Positions 1-11,455 of a stretch of DNA of 64,000 nucleotides are shown here, piece by piece. A program made the position numbers and the translations under genes. The notes below the pieces were generated by a model. That model was not told the origin of the DNA and searched no databases. It saw nothing but the letters and a program-made list of their open reading frames with translations. Source of the DNA: Serripes groenlandicus (Eukaryota > Mollusca > Bivalvia > Cardiida > Cardiidae); assembly GCA_031761405.1 (NCBI GenBank), contig JASEVX010000005.1, positions 36,347,198 to 36,411,197 on the forward strand. Reading direction: 5' to 3'. Positions within the stretch are counted from its first letter, which is position 1, and each line of letters begins with the position of its first letter.

Positions 1-60
1 TGCGAGATATGTCTCCTTTTGTCACAATATTTTCAAAAGGCGTCTGCTGCAAATGCGTAA
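1..60. repeat. Fragment of TTAA palindromic MITE (family A)
   Basis: Holds the right-hand part of the family A MITE: the half-hairpin CTCCTTTTGTCACAATATTT followed by the subterminal word GTCTGCTGC and a degenerate end. The left part lies outside the window or is lost. Confidence 0.5.
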
Positions 61-212
61 ACAAATGGAAATCGGTTAACAGCATGTTCTTATTATTTCC
101 CAATATCTCTTTTTCCTAGCCGTATGCTAAACAAGACACCTGATCACTTGGAAAAGAGTAGAAATAGTATATAATATAGGTTGCTTAGCTACTATCCATG
201 AGATAAGTTGAT

Positions 213-294
213 GTACAGCATCCTCGGTACCCAGGGTATTCATAAAATATATGATATATTTTATGAATAGCCTGGGAACCGAGGATGATGTACA
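213..294. repeat. Long imperfect palindrome (hairpin)
   Basis: Two arms of about 40 bases (from TGTACAGCATCCTCGG on the left to CCGAGGATGATGTACA on the right) are reverse complements with only a few mismatches. They meet at an AT-rich centre around 250. It could be a foldback or MITE-like insertion or a recent inverted duplication. No coding content is associated with it. Confidence 0.75.
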
Positions 295-299
295 GTGGA

Positions 300-865
300 C
301 TCTAAGTAGAAAGGGACCCATAAATATAGTTCGAGTTATCGACGTGTTCGAGTGAACGATCGATGGATTTATGCTAGTATTCATTTATGTATTGTCAGCT
401 TCGTACTTGCATTTATACTTGATTGTATATAGTGAAAAAAAACAAGCCATATCAAGAATGCGATACAGCAGCAGTTCTGATTATTCGTATGGACAATTAG
501 AACTTCTGCTGCGCTGTTTTCAATGGACAGTACCTTTCCAAGAAATGATTCGAGTTTATCGATATATGCGTTATGTTCGAGTTATAGTGAGTCCACTGTA
601 TTTTGGACAGATACGACTAAGATCAGTGTGTGCAGACAATCAGTCTGTTCTATCAGCACTATATGGATACATCTGTCGGAATGATAAACTCAACATTTCT
701 AACAAGTAATATACTAACAGCTTCACTTAAGAAGCTCTACTGGGTGCTCATATTAATGGACGGTTTTACCAATATAATTGAGTTTGAACCTCAAGTTTAT
801 AGTGATAGTATTGATGGTTTGATTGAGGTTTACCGCTGTTTTAAAAAAGAAATAAGTTTTCAGTC
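300..865. other. No gene recognised
   Basis: AT-rich sequence with short open frames on both strands that lack recognisable domains, convincing splice sites or codon bias. I see nothing here beyond the neighbouring palindrome and SINE. Confidence 0.5.
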
Positions 866-1066
866 ATATCACGGCGGCCAGTTCACCTACTGAGGTGTTG
901 TCTAGCTTTCTCACACCAGTACTCCACACAACATTCTTTCCAACGAATAACGCTTGTCTCAGTGAATTTTGTCAAACGTCGGAAAGAATGTTGGCCGAGA
1001 TGCGGTTCGAAGTCACAATCCCTATTGAAAGCTGACGTCGGTACCGGCTGAGCTATTGGGGCTCGG
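866..1066 (-). mobile_element. tRNA-derived SINE, family 1, minus strand, decayed
   Basis: Read on the minus strand, a tRNA-like head (box B version of GTTCGAANNC, with A-box remnant near 1060) is followed by the family 1 body words (CTGGTGTGAGAAA, GGTGAACTGGCCGCCGTGATAT). The same body is seen near 11873, 12726, 47872 and 52340. The B box carries an inserted base, so this copy is probably transcriptionally dead. Confidence 0.75.
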
Positions 1067-1099
1067 CTTATAGTAATAATAACGAAACTGTTTTTCCAC

Positions 1100-1500
1100 A
1101 AATAAATCTTCAGCAGACGACTTTCTTAACATCTAGGCAGTATGGAAAATCTCTCTCTATACATACTAGATTATAAGTATTGCATGGAGTTGAACAAATG
1201 TGGCAAAAGAAAAACTTGCTCATATCGAGAAATCTCTACTATAGCCACATTAATTTTCAAAAGTGGTTTGATGCAATTGCGTCGAATTGCGTCTACAAAT
1301 GGTTAAAAAGAAATGATCATGTGAATAAAGGGGTAAAGGGGGTGGGGGTGCGACACAATGTGAAAACTGTATTAAATGACAAGTTTTGATGTTTTCCATT
1401 CATCTAATAATTATACTTTCGTTTGTAGAGATTTTCCATATTTTGCAGACAAATATACATATTCAAAATTACATTTGACAATTGATTAAAAGTTTCTCGT
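1100..1500. repeat. Degenerate MITE remnants and probable 5' intron of the next gene
   Basis: Contains family A words (CAGCAGACGACTTTC near 1112, GTAGAGATTTTCCATATTTT near 1425) without intact ends. Its 3' edge is a pyrimidine tract leading to a TTTATTTCAG acceptor at 1516-1525, so this is likely intron sequence of the gene that follows. Confidence 0.4.
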
Positions 1501-1539
1501 CTGATGTAACTCCATTTTATTTCAGACAATCCCTGAGCC

Positions 1540-3909
1540 ATGTCCAGTATCCACGTTTCCAAACGAACGGTTGTCCCGACGGGACAGCCTCTTATGAAGT
1601 CCATCAGTCGGTCGCACACACGAATCATACCCAAGCGGATAGCTGTAAACTACAAACCAGATAACGAACCAAGCAATGGTACGGCGCTATCGTTTGAGCA
1701 TGTAAATCAATACAATGATATTGTCAAAGAAGACTCCAGTTTAACGTTCCGGAGTTTGCCTCCAGTCAAACTGTCATTCAAAAATTCCAAGACAAAGTTC
1801 ATGAAATCCCCTCGGGACGATGATAATTCTAGTCGGATACTTAGACCCCACCTGACCCTTAAAACCCACACTCCGGGTCACCATGTTTTTACGGAGGGGA
1901 TCAGTCGGGATAGTGAGATACCGCACCCATCGTTCGCTCTTCAGCAACTGAAAGTACCATATTCTAACCTTCCCGATAATATACGTATATACAAAGAAAG
2001 GGACAGATTCGCGTTCGGTGTGAAGACCAATAGAGAGGATGTTGTCTCCCCATATAAACTGACACCTAAACCTAAAGGTATCCACGTGATTGACGTACAG
2101 ACACGTAGGTCAGTCGGTAAGCTGAAGGGAATACAATTAGACGTTAAAGGTGTCAAACATGTAACGGAAAGTCCGAAGAAAGAAACAGATCAAAGTAAGC
2201 AATCAGAAATAATATCAAACGTAGTCAGACTCGAACCAATTCTAGCTGAAAGTGAAAGTTCTTTTGAGTCATCGGATAAAGCCAAGGGAGCAGTTACAAT
2301 GCCGTCTATTGGACCTTTGGTCCCTGCTAATTCCTTTTTCATGTCAGAGAATACAAAGGCGACAATAACCACAGACAACACAGATAGGTTAAAACCTCCA
2401 GTCAGAGAAGGGAGATTGAGTGTTGTCTCCATAGGAAATGACGTGACCGCAAACTTTCTGGAAAGTAACAACAGAAAGGTTAGACAATTGTATCCAATAT
2501 ATGACCATAAAACTAAAGTTAAAGAAACGTACAACAGGATGAAGTTTAAAGCCAATTATTCGGATTTTCCATCCAACAGAAAACCAAAGGCTATACCAGA
2601 AACATTTACATATAAAATCAGCACACGAAGTATTGGCTACGGGAACGAAGCCCCGTCGTCGAACATTAAACCGATAAAGAATAATTTATATTCTAAAGAA
2701 AAAACGGGTCATTATTTTGATGAATCGAATGATACAGACAGGAAGATGCGAGAATATTTTGAACCCAAACTACGAAAATATTACTCTAAATATCAAAGGA
2801 AAGGTCAATATCGCCCACGATCAGTCGATTCCGATGTAAGCAGCACGGACATGTCGCACGTACCTGCTAATCCACCCCCGTCAGAAATAAGTCACATTCT
2901 ATCAGAGGATATGGTTATGAATTATAACGAACCTAGGAAAGATATGCTCACCGTGCATGAAGAACGTACACAAACAGACGAACTGATGTCTGCGAAGAGG
3001 AGAGACGTAGTTACCGATGACATGGTAGTAAATGAGAGTAAAGATGACGCTCCAGGACCACAGCTTAAGAACAACAGTGGCGATGATAGAGAACCAGTTA
3101 TTGTTGGTCTACAGAATCTAAAAACGACCATAGCTAAGGGTAAAAAGGCTACCAATGACAATGATACTTTAATTACCGACACTGATATTCTCATGGACAA
3201 AGTAAACGAAAATGCTTATATAATGCCTGTTAACAGTGAGGATCCAGGTTCTGTTACAGATCGATATGCTCCGATGGCTGAAGCGAGCAAGCAAAATGCA
3301 CAAATAAGTACAACCGATACAGAACAGTTACACGAGATACCTTCTGTAGATGACTTACAAACCACAAACGAGGTCGATACTCTATCGATACCGACGGTTC
3401 TTACAGACAGTCAAAAACAACTGACAGACAGAAAGTTAATACCCAAAGTAAATCCAAACAAACAATTTCTTCCAGTTCCAACTGTATCGTTCGACACAAT
3501 GTCACATCATCCGTTACTTCCGAACATAAAGGAACGAACGAGTCTATCAAGGACTCTACAAAACAAGACAGTCGATGAACAAAAACTGTGCACACACGAT
3601 GGGGACGGTGATAGTGATTCTACAGACCCAGATAGACTATCTCTTCGCATACAAGACGTGAAAACTACAGTACCAGTAACAAGGCTGCGCCTCTTCTCGG
3701 GCTCCACAATTACATCCATCCAGGCGCCCAGTGTAAATGTTACAGACGAATTCGGGGAGGAGCATCTACTAGTGTACGACAACTTTTATGGTTCGGAAAA
3801 AGAAATCGACCAAGAGACGAAAAAGAATATCGAAAAGAAGTTGGTCAGTAGTTCAAACATTGCCTTTATATCTCCATTAAAATTTGAGGCAAGGGCCAAG
3901 AGGCAATGA
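1540..3909 (+). CDS. Uncharacterised 789-aa protein, largely disordered
   Basis: I do not recognise this protein. The uninterrupted frame of 789 codons has an in-frame TGA at 1534-1536, only six bases before the ATG. It also has a good splice acceptor (TTTATTTCAG) ending at 1525, so the coding region probably sits in one exon behind a 5'-UTR exon outside or upstream. The composition is rich in Lys, Ser, Thr, Asp and Asn with few hydrophobic stretches: no signal peptide, no membrane segment, no cysteine pattern. The N-terminal 230 residues are basic (e.g. LTPKPKGIHVIDVQTRR), the centre is acidic and Ser/Thr-rich, and the last 80 residues are more ordered-looking (FGEEHLLVYDNFYG, then SSNIAFISPLKFEARAKRQ). 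That pattern suits a cytosolic or nuclear scaffold or cytoskeletal protein, but this is only inference. The length and absence of stops make a real gene very likely. Confidence 0.8.
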   Translation: MSSIHVSKRTVVPTGQPLMKSISRSHTRIIPKRIAVNYKPDNEPSNGTALSFEHVNQYNDIVKEDSSLTFRSLPPVKLSFKNSKTKFMKSPRDDDNSSRILRPHLTLKTHTPGHHVFTEGISRDSEIPHPSFALQQLKVPYSNLPDNIRIYKERDRFAFGVKTNREDVVSPYKLTPKPKGIHVIDVQTRRSVGKLKGIQLDVKGVKHVTESPKKETDQSKQSEIISNVVRLEPILAESESSFESSDKAKGAVTMPSIGPLVPANSFFMSENTKATITTDNTDRLKPPVREGRLSVVSIGNDVTANFLESNNRKVRQLYPIYDHKTKVKETYNRMKFKANYSDFPSNRKPKAIPETFTYKISTRSIGYGNEAPSSNIKPIKNNLYSKEKTGHYFDESNDTDRKMREYFEPKLRKYYSKYQRKGQYRPRSVDSDVSSTDMSHVPANPPPSEISHILSEDMVMNYNEPRKDMLTVHEERTQTDELMSAKRRDVVTDDMVVNESKDDAPGPQLKNNSGDDREPVIVGLQNLKTTIAKGKKATNDNDTLITDTDILMDKVNENAYIMPVNSEDPGSVTDRYAPMAEASKQNAQISTTDTEQLHEIPSVDDLQTTNEVDTLSIPTVLTDSQKQLTDRKLIPKVNPNKQFLPVPTVSFDTMSHHPLLPNIKERTSLSRTLQNKTVDEQKLCTHDGDGDSDSTDPDRLSLRIQDVKTTVPVTRLRLFSGSTITSIQAPSVNVTDEFGEEHLLVYDNFYGSEKEIDQETKKNIEKKLVSSSNIAFISPLKFEARAKRQ

Positions 3910-3954
3910 AGATGTGTCATCAGAATGCACGCATAGCAGTCATAAAAAAGATCG

Positions 3955-4026
3955 GGCATAAACAGGGCTCGAACTTTAGACCTAGGCCTATAGGTCCGAC
4001 GTTGAATACGCTACCACGTCGCTAGG
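3955..4026 (-). mobile_element. tRNA-like SINE head, minus strand
   Basis: On the minus strand the sequence contains an A-box-like TAGCGACGTGGTAGCG and a good B box, AGTTCGAGCCC, at tRNA spacing. It lacks a plausible cloverleaf acceptor stem, so I call it a SINE head or tRNA relic rather than a tRNA gene. It lies just 3' of the 789-codon gene. Confidence 0.5.
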
Positions 4027-4029
4027 TCA

Positions 4030-6960
4030 GTAGCACGGTAGTATAAGCGAACACTTATGCATTAAACCCTTGCTACACACGATACCTTTACACGTAAATA
4101 ATATATTCAACATTTGATTTTTGGGTATTAGTGGTCTTTCTAAACATTGAATTCTCGTAATGAGATAACACTTTATTCCAAGTCGTTTGTTTTGAATTCG
4201 AATTCTAAAGAGTCTTTCCCCTTTCCATGACACAGACGACTTAAGACGCTCCTGCAGCAAAAGTCATCGTTTGGACACTTTTTTCAAATTCAGTAATTTC
4301 TCATTCCATTTTCCAAAATGATTAACATTCCATAGGTGTTTTCAGCAGACCACTTAAAATGTTTTACCCGGTAAATCTTACATAAATTGATTATACGTAC
4401 ATTTTACAGTTGATTACTTCGTGCCTGATGCATTGTTTTTGAATAACACAGGTCTGCATATCAATACTTATAATACATACATTGATACAATTTGAACAGG
4501 ATTTCTTTAATTGGGTGGCAATGTATAAATTATATGTACCTCACAAAAGATAATGACAAGTGAATATAAATATCTACCAACACACCAATGCTACCCGACA
4601 CAAAATATACCATATGGGTAAAAAGTTTAAACCCTCCGTAACGTATTGACAAACAGTGAAGAGCAATGGTCAATCAGCGCGGGTCGCAGCTGGGTTTGGT
4701 TCTAAAATGGTCGCACATATTCTGCTGGTATTCGTAATGCGCTCTTCAAATTCTGATTTTGAAACAGAAAGACAGTTTGACCAAGTTCCCGTGATTTTGC
4801 AACAGAAAAACAGAATGACCAAGTACCCGACTGCTTCATTTGTGTAAGGCATTTAAAGAACCTTTGTTAGATAAGTCCATTTCGTAAAAACTATATCAGT
4901 CACGCCGTCCCAAAACTGATCTTTGAGGGCTTTGGAACTTCGAATTGCTTGTACGATCAGTTTGACACCCACATAGGACTAAGATAGGACATAAGGACTA
5001 AGATTGGTTAGCCCATTCACAAGAGAACCTTGTTCTATGAGAACCTTACGCACAAATGAAGGTACATTCACTATATAGTTGACTTTTAAAATTTACGGGT
5101 CCGAAAATCCTAATGTTTCGTTATGTTATTACACTGGCCAAAACAGACCTTTCACTGGTCCGAACAAAAAGGTACTGTTCAAGGACGATATGACCACTGC
5201 CAATTTCATGGACGATTCAACCTTGGCTTTGAAATCTGATTGTGCTGGGGAGAAGGTATTGCCGTCTTCTCTTTCTGAGATTGCCTTGTTATTGGCCCGG
5301 CTTCGTTCGTAGATTGTGATTTACAAATATTTAGTACATGTATGAGATCTTTCAATTCCTGATATCGTGATTTGGCAGTCATGCAAGATCGATCTATTAT
5401 GGTTTCCACCTTTTACATGGGTATAATAATTGACGCCGCGTGGAAGCGCGGCGTCAGTATGGAATAGGTTTTAATTTTGTACCATGGGGTGACGTTATCA
5501 AAAAGGGAGCAACCAACATTATTATTGTTAAGAAAAACTGTTATGTTTGAAAAAACCCAAACCTTTATGAATAAATAAATTGTATAAAATGATTTAAGAA
5601 ACAGTAAGATACAAAATACGTATGTCTTCTACCGTTATTACAAAACTTTAGACACATGTAATGGGTATTTAATCACTTTCCCGTAACTTCCTAGGCTACG
5701 CTTTTTTGATAGTTTGGTTTACGACCATTCATCGAAGCTCAGAAAAATGTTTCTGGCGGTGTTTTTGCCTATTTACGGTATTGAGATTTTTAAATAAATG
5801 GGTAATTTTTAAAAAATCGATGATGATTCATTTTAATTACTACATATTACAGTATAATTCTAGAAACTGTAAAAACAACATTAACCCAACTATGCAATAG
5901 GCATGGCCGTAACGTGACCCGTTCTATTATTTGTAAATGCAGCATGTCATCGCTTGGCTATTTTGTTCATTCTTATTTAATAGATGACAACGTGTCCCAT
6001 ATGTCCCATATCGGTTCCCATAAGTAGTAATTAAGTTGTCTCTGCTTCCTTCCGTTATGAATACTTCGCTGTTTTCACGATTTCATCCGATTTCTAAAAT
6101 TCATTGGATTCGTACCCGGTTTTTCATGTTTCGTTCGAGATGAATGATTCGTACCAACTGGTTTTCGCTCTTTGCTCTTGGGAAACTGACTTGACCATTT
6201 TTGTTTGTTTATTTTTCAGTTTCAAAACGATTAAAGTGACATTACAAACAAACAAAACAGACTTAATAATTCTTGCTATATGTTGACTATACATGTGAAC
6301 TTTCATAATGCTCAATCTTGATCATACATATTTCTTTTATTTTGAATTACTTCGTATTATTTGTTTATATACTCCCGTTTTTGCTATCATACTTCTGCTA
6401 AACTGGAAGGAGAATAGACTTCGACCTCTCCTTCCAAAGCTTGTGTCACACTTACCGTATAACTAGAGGCAATAAACCTTAATATATGTTAATATTTAAG
6501 CACCTATGTGTTTTTTTATCTAATTAATCTAGTTAGAGGATTTAAAACAGTTCATTGGTAAAAAAGTCTTGAGAAACTTCAACTTGTATGACACTTTATA
6601 GTTCCAGTGAATATTAAGTAAACTGTAAGCCAAATTGTTTTAGGACTTAACTTGTCATTTCACGACTAAACTTCACGTGCTGAATATCACATAGATCGTA
6701 GCATATAAAACCTTTAATCCGATTGTTTAACAGTTTTTTCAAATACAGCAAAACAACCAATACGAAACATGAACAAACCTTGTGTACGATGTAACAGTCG
6801 TAAGCACATTTTTGATATTCACACCTATAATATATAAACTGCGCTGTTTTTTTCCCCAGAAATTTTCGGAGGAGATCATTCAACAACCTTACCGAAAATA
6901 GTAATAGGCTTCACTGTTTATTGGCACATTTAGTAAAATATTTCTAAAAAAACATGTTAG
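4030..6960. other. Intergenic; no convincing gene
   Basis: AT-rich with scattered short frames. The region 4656-5320 is less AT-rich and has 60-77-codon frames on the + strand (4656-4847, 5079-5312), but no start context, splice signals or domain could be assigned. A perfect GC-rich hairpin lies at 5431-5456. From 5460 to 6960 I see nothing beyond AT-rich sequence. Confidence 0.5.
5431..5456. repeat. Perfect GC-rich 10-bp hairpin
   Basis: TGACGCCGCG, a 6-base loop TGGAAG, then CGCGGCGTCA. The stem is perfect and stands out in an AT-rich setting. The function is unknown; the pair of TGACG half-sites could also be read as CREB/ATF-like sites facing each other. Confidence 0.6.
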
Positions 6961-6967
6961 ATTTGGA

Positions 6968-8754
6968 CACAAGAGGGCCAAGACGGCCCTAAATCGATCA
7001 CCTGACTGATAGTAAATTAAAAGCAAATACTTTACTGTAAATATCTGGGAAAATTTGATCAGGAGTGCAAATGAAACTTGCAAGTTGTGGCTAAGAAATA
7101 GCTTATCAGTAAAGGCCATTTGTAATAAAGCAAACTCTTTGCACAATTTGAAATGGGACTACCAATGGAACATTCCTGTGAAGTTTGGTAGATATCGGTT
7201 CAATGGTTTATGATGAGATGTCATTTAAAGCTAAAAGATCATTTACCCCTTTTCTGATGATACATAGCATATCTATGGTCAGCAAAGGAACATTTCTTCT
7301 AAATTATCTTGAATTCCAACAAAAACTTTAATAAGAATGGAATAATAAAGTTTTGTCATTTTGCCCTTTTCCTGATGCCGCCTTGCTGTCCGGGTTTTCA
7401 ACGAATCAATATAGCTTGAACACTTTTTGTAGAGGGTCATTCAAGTAACATTTATACAAAATTATGTTGGAATCTAACAAGCGGATTATGGCGGAAAAGG
7501 GTTTTAAAGTTTTGGCATTTTTCTCACTTTCTGATGCTGCAGCAGCCAAAGTTGTACACAGAATGTAAGTCTTTGAACAATTTTGAAAGAGAACCAACAC
7601 AGGAACATTCCTTTAAAGTAAACTTGAAATTGGTCCAATGGAATGGTAGGAGTCTAACAGTTCAATTAACCCCTTTTGTGATGACGCCCGGTTACTATGA
7701 TTTTGTAACCAATCAATATAGCTTGAACATCACTGAAGTAAGATTTCTATTCAATTTCATTAATTTCTACCAAATTATAATGGAATCTGACAAGCAGATT
7801 CAGAGGAGAATAATGTTAAAGTTTGGACATTTTGCCCCCTCTCTGATGCAGCAACAGCCAAAGTTGTCCATGGAATTTAAATCCTTGAACACTTTTATAA
7901 AAGGACCTCCAAAGACACAATCCTGTGAAGTTTGGTAGATATCGGTTCAATGGTTTATGATGAGATGTCATTTAAAGCTAAAAGATCATTTACCCCTTTT
8001 CTGATGATACATAGCATATCTATGGTCAGCAAAGGAACATTTCTTCTAAATTATCTTGAATTCCAACAAAAACTTTAATAAGAATGGAATAATAAAGTTT
8101 TGTCATTTTGCCCTTTTCCTGATGCCGCCTTGCTGTCCGGGTTTTCAACGAATCAATATAGCTTGAACACTTTTTGTAGAGGGTCATTCAAGTAACATTT
8201 ATACAAAATTATGTTGGAATCTAACAAGCGGATTATGGCGGAAAAGGGTTTTAAAGTTTTGGCATTTTTCTCACTTTCTGATGCTGCAGCAGCCAAAGTT
8301 GTACACAGAATGTAAGTCTTTGAACAATTTTGAAAGAGAACCAACACAGGAACATTCCTTTAAAGTAAACTTGAAATTGGTCCAATGGAATGGTAGGAGT
8401 CTAACAGTTCAATTAACCCCTTTTGTGATGACGCCCGGTTACTATGATTTTGTAACCAATCAATATAGCTTGAACATCACTGAAGTAAGATTTCTATTCA
8501 ATTTCATTAATTTCTACCAAATTATAATGGAATCTGACAAGCAGATTCAGAGGAGAATAATGTTAAAGTTTGGACATTTTGCCCCCTCTCTGATGCAGCA
8601 ACAGCCAAAGTTGTCCATGGAATTTAAATCCTTGAACACTTTTATAAAAGGACCTCCAAAGACACAATCCTGTGAAGTTTGGTTGAAATTGGTCCGACGG
8701 ACAGAGAGTGATCAGAATAGATAACCTTGAGCCTTCGGCTCAGGTGATCTAAAA
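6968..8754. repeat. Composite bivalve repeat containing a 747-bp tandem duplication
   Basis: It begins with AAGAGGGCCAAGACGGCCCT and ends with GAGCCTTCGGCTCAGGTGATCT, edge words I associate with a dispersed mollusc repeat found in introns and UTRs. Inside, a 747-bp unit (7179-7925) is followed directly by a copy (7926-8672) that appears identical, so the duplication is recent or an assembly artefact. Within each unit, related 'TTGAACAC..TTTTATAAAAGGACC..GTGAAGTTTGGT' phrases occur more than once, showing older internal repetition. Open frames of 134 and 147 codons here are identical in the two copies and are repeat-derived, not genes. Confidence 0.8.
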
Positions 8755-9504
8755 AGACGTCCAAAATAACCAACTCGGTTTTATTCTTACCGGGTTGATA
8801 TCTTAACTAAACAATATTATTTTTCTTTCATTAATGTGAACTGAATTATAGAAATTGACATTATATTTTTTTTTTTAAAAATCAAGAAAATGTGGAAATA
8901 AAATGTCACGTTTTGTGAAGAAAAATCGGAGTCCCTAAATTTAATGATATAGTCTAACGAAAACCTTATGATTATAATTAAATACTATTATTTGTCTCTA
9001 TTTTCGATGCAGTTATTTTCAGACGGGACAAATGGCAAAACATATTTAACTTCGACACTTATCTGTGTGGAGGAAAAATGGTCACTCTTGGTCATTTTGA
9101 CGTCTTAAACTTGATTATTTTTCCTATATTCGCTACATTGGTCAATAATAAAATCTCTATAAGTATATGATCGTACTAAATATTGTCATGTAATACATGC
9201 AATTTTAGTTTGCATTACTTATCTAAAAAAAAAAAAAAAAAAGAATGAAATGTGTTTCAAAAACTTTGCTGTTTTCATTATTGTCCGTGTATGACGCGAC
9301 ATTTTACCTTTCTCTGAATTATGTACTTAAATGTAAATGTTTATAAAATTAGTCTTATGTTCATCATGGATTCAACAAAACTAAATTTAAAAGGTTAGGA
9401 TCTACCCCATAAATATCATTTTAATGTTGTTGGAACATCAGTGAAAAACTTAAGGCGTGAGTACTCCAATATAAGTTTAAGAAATGCTTTAGAAATGTAT
9501 GCGC
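8755..9504. other. AT-rich spacer
   Basis: No gene or clear element. It contains a poly-A run of about 20 at 9224-9243, possibly the tail of an old retroposed sequence whose body is no longer recognisable. Confidence 0.45.
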
Positions 9505-11455
9505 CGAGAGGTCAAATATGGACGCTTGTTAACATTAACATTCGCGAAGAGGAACGGAAACAAAGAAAGAAGTAGCTTAGGGTAAACAAAGAAAAAGCGT
9601 GGCAAATGTAGTGGCAGATTTAGCGGGGGTCCATAGGGCCCGTGCCCGACTCCCCCAAGCCACGACACCCCGACCCGGTCGGGCATCATACATATCTTGC
9701 TAGCGCCTGGCCAAATTTGCCGCTCAGAGCTCGGCCGGACATCGGGCAGACATTGACCGGGGAAAGGCGGCGTCTGGCCGACCATCCAATGTGTCTCGCT
9801 GTCACAAGATGGTCAAGGGTCGACAACTCACTAAAGTAGAATTGAACGCCGATGGTTGAATAAAAATATGTTTAATTTACAGTTATGAAATATATACAAT
9901 TTTAAATAATCACTTCTTTCCTGACAAATCGAGAGGCTATAAACAAAAGAACTTCCTGACAAATCGAGAGGCTATAAACAAAAGAACTACTCACGCACTC
10001 TCATACACCCTCTCACCCCAGTCACTTAACTGTCCCATCACTTCCGTTACTGTACCCTGTATTTGGAATGTTCATACACGTTGTACTTCACATCCAACTG
10101 TATCCGTTTCCCGACTTCACAGAGTCGTTGTACTTATTCATTGCGTCGCGTATATCCTTGGATTCCGGGATCGACAAGCCACACAACTGTGAATATATGG
10201 TTCTACACGTCCTATGACGGCACTCCTAATGTCCCCCGTTACGACGTCTTATTATGTTGTGGACTGCGTCACACACTGGTTCTTCAAACTTCTGCGTTTG
10301 GAACTTCGGTTGTCTGGCTATCGATATGGACTAGCCATAGACATAAAACGGCTAAAATTGTAATAAATAACCATGTCTTACAATAATATCAATAATGCTC
10401 CGTAAACCTCGTAAACCTAACAGCCTACCATTTTATACTCCTATGGTAGATCATCTCTATACTAGTATCCTTTTACATTTCCCACTTCCATTCTTATCCT
10501 TTTCATACAAACATATCTTTCCCAACAGCATATTAACACATTGTCTCGCTCCTAACGGACTCAATTTCTGTAAAAAACATTCACTTCGTGAACCAGAAAT
10601 TCTCTAAACAATTCAATCATGTAATAATTATCTCAATACCTAACATTGTAAATTTGCACAGATTCCATTCCTTAAATGCCGAAAACCCCTTTGCACAATA
10701 ACTAAGAATTTACATACCCATATGCCGTGTGGATTGGTCACATCAACTACCTCTCACTATAACGAGTGAAACCGTCTGGCGACTCCTATGATACTGACGG
10801 TCAAAACAAATGTTTGAGTAAGTTATATAGCACCAATCAACCCCCGAGCCTCCTGGTGAGAGGCAAAATTCCCGTGCAAATCGTAATTCACAATCAACAA
10901 CCAGTTTCAATACATTTATAGGCCAAATGAAAATAGCAACATAGTTTAACGTAATTAACGTTTTTAAACCCGTCAATTCCTTAATTCTCAACGGATTTAC
11001 ATGAAATGAACTCTTAATATGCTTAATATCACTTATCACATATGTATATGATAATAACTTCATAAACAATGATCTCCCTGACAATCCTGCGATAAGTTAA
11101 AACCATACGTGACCAACCTGCACTGACTGACCGTCTTTTATTTAGGCCACGCCAAATCTATTTTGTTACACTCGCAGGTTATAAAACCCGGGTCATCGCA
11201 TCATTCATCAGATTCCAGTTGCGCTCTTCACATAAGGTAGCAATTTAACACACAAAATGCTCTATAAAAGAAGAGAGGACTGAAGGAGAAGGAGAGGGCA
11301 GTACCCACAAGAGAGGGAGAGTGGCAGTAAAGATAATGAGACGTCTCCTCTTCAGCCACCAATGCACCACTAAGTTGTAGAGGTAGCGTGCAAACGCAAA
11401 CCTCTCCAACAATCGTGCTGTGCATGTGCCCGCAAGTGCTCTGGAGGTATCAACG
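9505..11455. mobile_element. Split repeat element, inverted counterpart of 18110-18490
   Basis: The outer parts 9505-9560 (GCCGAGAGGTCAAATATGGA, then CGCGAAGAGGAACGGAAAC) and about 11215-11455 (GCGCTCTTCACATAAGGTAG, then the TC/AG-rich tract and GTGCATTGGTGG on the other strand) occur next to each other, inverted, at 18110-18490. Here they are separated by about 1.65 kb. That inner part has a GC-rich stretch (9612-9800) with GGGGTCCATAGGGCCCGTGCCC, which resembles ends of hAT-like non-autonomous elements, then AT-rich sequence with only short frames. It is either a nested insertion here or a deletion in the other copy. Confidence 0.6.
9920..9988 (+). repeat. 35-bp direct repeat, two copies
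   Basis: The unit starting CCTGACAAATCGAGAGGCTA occurs at 9920-9954 and again at 9955-9988 without an observed mismatch. Confidence 0.9.

Noticed and set aside
7534..8724. Two similar + frames of 134 and 147 codons
   Set aside because: They lie in a dispersed repeat duplicated exactly. There is no domain and no splice or start context, and opposite-strand frames are equally open.
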